DNA of 8,887 bases from an uncultured bacterium. GTDB lineage: Bacteria; Bacillota; Clostridia; Lachnospirales; Lachnospiraceae. The position numbers and the translations under genes were made by a program. The notes beneath the pieces are model-generated. The model did not search any database. It saw nothing but the letters and a program-made list of their open reading frames with translations, and was not told the origin of the DNA. Shown here piece after piece: positions 6,649 through 8,887 of this stretch. The stretch spans positions 1 through 8,887 of the forward strand of contig CAMTFT010000047.1 of NCBI GenBank assembly GCA_947071365.1, in the 5' to 3' direction. The first letter of the stretch is position 1. Each line of letters starts with the position of its first letter.

Positions 6649-8459
6649 GAGATTATTTTAGGAAGCAGGAAGATCCCGGGAAGGATTTCGGTGGAGACTG
6701 GGGTGAATCTGCGGAAAACAGACACAGCAGTGAAGAACCGGAGTCGGCCGGAGAAAAGAAACCCGGGTTTTTTTACAAAAAGCCCCGGGTGCCGGACGGA
6801 ATGTTCCGCAAATGTGAGTCCTGCGGGAAAATGGTATACGAGGAGGATGTCCGGGATGCGTTTTTTTGCTGTCCGGAATGCGGAAAATGTTTTCGGATAG
6901 ACCCACGCACGAGAATCCGTCTTGTGACGGATCGAAATTCGTTTGAAGAGTGGGATGAGGAGTTGGCCGGAGGAAATCCGCTGGATTTTCCGGAGTATGA
7001 AGAGAAACGAAAGCGACTGCAGGAGAGCACTGGCCTTAAAGAAGCGGTGATTACGGGCGCGGCGAAAATTGCCGGACAGAGAATTGCAATCGGCGCAATG
7101 TCGCCGGATTTTCTGATGGGAAGTATGGGTACTGCGGTCGGGGAAAAGATTACGCGAATGATCGAGCGGGCCACGGAGGAACGTTTGCCGGTCATTTTGT
7201 TTTGCTGCTCCGGGGGAGCCAGAATGCAGGAGGGTATTTTTTCGCTGATGCAGATGGCGAAGACGTCTCAGGCGCTGAAACGCCACGATGAGGCGGGGCT
7301 TTTGTATGTGTCCGTTTTGACAGACCCCACCACGGGAGGCGTAACGGCGAGCTTTGCGATGCTGGGAGATGTGATTCTGGCGGAACCCGGTGCGCTGATC
7401 GGTTTTGCCGGAGCAAGGGTGATCCGGCAGACGATTGGCGGCAGGCTGCCGGAGGGCTTCCAGAGCGCGGAATTTTTGCAGAAACATGGATTTGTGGATC
7501 GTATTGTGCGAAGAGAGCAGATGAGAAGGACGCTGGCTGTGATATTGAAGAGCAGTGTTGTGGCGGTCACAGACCAGGATGCGAAGAGTCCCCGGGCGGC
7601 GGTGGATACAGATCAGGATGCGAAAAGTCTCCGAGTGGCGGCAGCTACAGATCAGGATGCGAAAAAATCCCCCTGGGAACGGGTCCTGACAGCCAGGGAC
7701 AGCAGCAGGCCATATTCGTCGGATTATATCAATCATATTTTTGACGGTTTTATGGAACTGCACGGAGACCGGCTGTGCGGGGATGACCGCGCCGTGATCG
7801 GCGGAATTGCGGCTATTGGAAAACAGTATATTACGGTCATAGGCCAGCAGAAGGGCAGAAACACGAAGGAAAACAGAGTCCGCAATTTTGGGATGATGAA
7901 CCCTGAAGGGTATCGCAAAGCGCTGCGGTTGATGAAGCAGGCTGAAAAATTTCGGCGGCCGATCCTGCTTTTCGTCGATACACCCGGAGCATTTTGCGGG
8001 GTAGAAGCAGAGGAGCGGGGACAGGGTGAGGCAATTGCCCGGAATCTTTTTGAGATGGCGGGAATGACCGTTCCGATACTTTCCGTTGTGATAGGAGAGG
8101 GAGGTTCCGGCGGCGCGTTGGCGCTGGCTATGGCAAATGAAGTGTGGATGCTGGAAAATTCGGCGTATTCCGTACTGTCTCCGGAGGGCTTTGCTGCAAT
8201 TCTCTGGAAGGACGGCAAGCGCGCGCCGCAGGCCGCCGAGGTGATGAAGCTTACCGCGGAGGAATTAAAAAGCTCAGGCATTATTGAAAAGGTGATACCG
8301 GAACACACTCCGGCAGACAAGGATGATATGGAAGAACTTGCAATCGTGCTTCGAAAAGAAATTGAGATATTTCTGAAGCGGTATCGGGAAAAATCACCGG
8401 GACAGATTTCCGACGAGCGGTATCAGCGCTTTCGGAAAATAGGGGCGCCGGATGATTAA
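6642..8459 (+). CDS. accDA: Fused acetyl-CoA carboxylase carboxyltransferase, beta (AccD) plus alpha (AccA)
   Basis: A 605-residue single chain replacing the separate carboxyltransferase subunits; it moves the carboxyl group from biotinyl-AccB to acetyl-CoA to make malonyl-CoA. Residues 1-52 are a charged tail of no recognised family. AccD follows: a zinc ribbon with Cys58, Cys61, Cys77 and Cys80 (CxxC-15-CxxC), then SGGARMQEGIFSLMQMAKTS (190-209) and TTGGVTASFAMLGD (230-243). AccD-like sequence ends near 305. A linker with three TDQDAK repeats (310-341) leads into AccA at about 344: ELHGDRL, GQQKGRNTKENRVRNFGM, FVDTPGAFCGVEAEERGQGE (444-463) and VIGEGGSGGALAL. Compared with stand-alone AccA, roughly the first 50 residues are missing. 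The frame is open throughout, so this is not a broken pair. ATG 6642 is preferred over GTG 6630 because GAGGTG (6627-6632) is a ribosome binding site 9 bp upstream. The overlap with accC is ATGCTGA. Confidence 0.94.
   Translation: MLRDYFRKQEDPGKDFGGDWGESAENRHSSEEPESAGEKKPGFFYKKPRVPDGMFRKCESCGKMVYEEDVRDAFFCCPECGKCFRIDPRTRIRLVTDRNSFEEWDEELAGGNPLDFPEYEEKRKRLQESTGLKEAVITGAAKIAGQRIAIGAMSPDFLMGSMGTAVGEKITRMIERATEERLPVILFCCSGGARMQEGIFSLMQMAKTSQALKRHDEAGLLYVSVLTDPTTGGVTASFAMLGDVILAEPGALIGFAGARVIRQTIGGRLPEGFQSAEFLQKHGFVDRIVRREQMRRTLAVILKSSVVAVTDQDAKSPRAAVDTDQDAKSLRVAAATDQDAKKSPWERVLTARDSSRPYSSDYINHIFDGFMELHGDRLCGDDRAVIGGIAAIGKQYITVIGQQKGRNTKENRVRNFGMMNPEGYRKALRLMKQAEKFRRPILLFVDTPGAFCGVEAEERGQGEAIARNLFEMAGMTVPILSVVIGEGGSGGALALAMANEVWMLENSAYSVLSPEGFAAILWKDGKRAPQAAEVMKLTAEELKSSGIIEKVIPEHTPADKDDMEELAIVLRKEIEIFLKRYREKSPGQISDERYQRFRKIGAPDD
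7569..7664 (+). repeat. 39-bp imperfect tandem repeat (2.5 units) in the AccD-AccA linker
   Basis: In-frame units begin at 7569 (TDQDAKSPRAAVD), 7608 (TDQDAKSLRVAAA) and 7647 (TDQDAK, then KSPWERV entering AccA). The first 19 bases of the second and third units are identical (7608-7626 and 7647-7665). The repeat lies exactly between the two catalytic modules. Confidence 0.9.
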
Positions 8460-8482
8460 AAAGAAAACAGGATAAAATATCT

Positions 8483-8547
8483 GAGCCCTGCATTTCGATA
8501 AAAGATGCGGCCCTTCTTGCCGTATTTTTTACCGAGATGCAGGGCTC
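8483..8547 (+). terminator. Nested hairpin terminator closing the fab/acc operon, probably bidirectional
   Basis: An outer 15-bp stem pairs 8483-8497 (GAGCCCTGCATTTCG) with 8533-8547 (CGAGATGCAGGGCTC), with one G-U pair. After a 2x2 internal loop, an inner stem pairs 8500-8511 with 8519-8530 around the 7-nt loop CCTTCTT. The inner GC core (8505-8511 with 8519-8525) is followed at once by a T-run (8525-8530), the classic intrinsic terminator for the plus strand. On the minus strand the same core is followed by CTTTT, so it can also stop the convergent TSCPD gene. It begins 23 bp after the accDA stop. Confidence 0.85.
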
Positions 8548-8588
8548 CTTGCCGTACCGGTGGGCACGCGATCTCACTTAAGCGGTCG

Positions 8589-8837
8589 TTATTTCTGCTC
8601 AAGCGCCAGCTTCAGTGCTTTGGCCAACTGGTCCGGGCAGGAAGTCGGACGGAACCCGCACTGAATTCCCTCCAGACGTGCGATGGCATCCGTAGTCTTC
8701 ATTCCTTCTACGAGACGTGCAACGCCCTGGGTGTTTCCTGAGCATCCGCCAATAAATTCTACGTGCTTGATCTTATCTCCGTCCAGTTCAAAACGGATTT
8801 CCTGTGAACAGACGCCTTTTGTCTTATATACCAGCAT
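8589..8837 (-). CDS. Small TSCPD-domain protein (TIGR03905-like)
   Basis: An 82-residue protein, complete on the minus strand, convergent with the fatty acid operon. It resembles the clostridial TIGR03905 family of stand-alone TSCPD-domain proteins, starting MLVYKTKGVCS and containing EFIGGCSGNTQGVARLVEGM and the signature TSCPDQLAKAL. The TSCPD motif is at 65-69. Four cysteines (10, 32, 60 and 67) sit in conserved-looking positions and could bind metal, which is inference. The domain is also found near the C-terminus of some B12-dependent ribonucleotide reductases, but the function of the short form is not known to me. There is no signal peptide or membrane segment. Only 5 genomic bases remain upstream of the ATG before the adapter, so its promoter and ribosome binding site are cut off. 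Nothing links it functionally to fatty acid synthesis beyond position. Confidence 0.88.
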   Translation of the reverse strand: MLVYKTKGVCSQEIRFELDGDKIKHVEFIGGCSGNTQGVARLVEGMKTTDAIARLEGIQCGFRPTSCPDQLAKALKLALEQK

Positions 8838-8842
8838 AAAAT

Positions 8843-8887
8843 CTGTCTCTTATACACATCTCCGAGCCCACGAGACGGAGCTACATC
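8843..8887 (-). other. Nextera i7-side sequencing adapter (not genomic)
   Basis: 8843-8861 is the Tn5 mosaic end in reverse orientation (CTGTCTCTTATACACATCT), 8862-8876 the i7 read primer segment CCGAGCCCACGAGAC, 8877-8884 (GGAGCTAC) occupies the 8-nt i7 index, and 8885-8887 starts the P7 sequence. Genomic sequence ends at 8842. Confidence 0.98.

Noticed and set aside
7569..7664. Possible frameshift or collapsed junction between separate accD and accA genes
   Set aside because: The frame stays open through the linker and both domains without a stop, and the linker repeat is in frame, so a true fusion is more likely.
6555..7763. 402-codon minus-strand reading frame opposite accC/accDA
   Set aside because: Composition is rich in His, Arg, Ser and Phe with no family resemblance, and it lies antisense to a strongly conserved carboxyltransferase.
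8505..8741. Plus-strand reading frame opposite the TSCPD gene
   Set aside because: It starts inside the terminator hairpin and is antisense to a recognised conserved protein.
32..8861. Tn5 mosaic ends at both ends, in inverted orientation like a transposon
   Set aside because: They are the engineered 19-bp ends in Nextera adapters, flanked by index and primer sequences, with no transposase between them.

Overview
The window is a single fragment of bacterial chromosome carrying most of a type II fatty acid synthesis (FAS II) operon, with sequencing-library adapters still attached at both ends. Bases 1-50 are the Nextera/Tn5 i5-side adapter and 8843-8887 the i7-side adapter, so only 51-8842 (8,792 bp) is genomic. 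The organism looks like a moderately GC-rich Clostridia member, most likely Lachnospiraceae. The reasons are the gene order fabK-fabD-fabG-fabF-accB-fabZ-accC-accD-accA (the Firmicutes/streptococcal-type cluster), FabK as the enoyl reductase, strong AGGAGG-type ribosome binding sites, and a neighbouring small clostridial TSCPD-domain gene. The genus cannot be named from the sequence alone.

Layout: a 5'-truncated fabK (51-933) is followed after 4 bp by fabD (938-1873, TTG start). A 188-bp non-coding gap with short repeats comes next. Then fabG (2062-2802) and fabF (2802-4037) overlap by 1 bp. After an 86-bp gap come accB (4124-4762) and fabZ (4756-5178), overlapping by 7 bp. After a 114-bp gap with an inverted repeat come accC (5293-6648) and a fused accD-accA gene (6642-8459), again overlapping by 7 bp. 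A nested, near-continuous hairpin (8483-8547) containing a U-tract terminator closes the operon. It separates the operon from a convergent small gene for a TSCPD-domain protein (8589-8837, minus strand). Genes expected further left in this cluster (acpP, fabH, a MarR-type regulator and the main promoter) lie outside the fragment.

How the genes work together: biotin carboxylase (AccC) carboxylates biotin on AccB, and the AccDA carboxyltransferase moves the carboxyl group to acetyl-CoA to give malonyl-CoA. FabD transfers malonate to ACP. FabF condenses, FabG reduces the ketone, FabZ dehydrates and FabK reduces the enoyl-ACP. The window therefore holds a complete elongation cycle plus the whole acetyl-CoA carboxylase, except for ACP and the FabH initiating enzyme.

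The pathway itself is ordinary and I see no new defence, mobile or signalling system. The distinctive parts are in the carboxylase. The AccB linker consists of about ten tandem heptads (21-bp minisatellite). The carboxyltransferase halves are fused into one chain through a linker with three copies of a TDQDAK-headed repeat (39-bp period). Other points worth a look are the structured gaps before fabG and accC, and the nested terminator.
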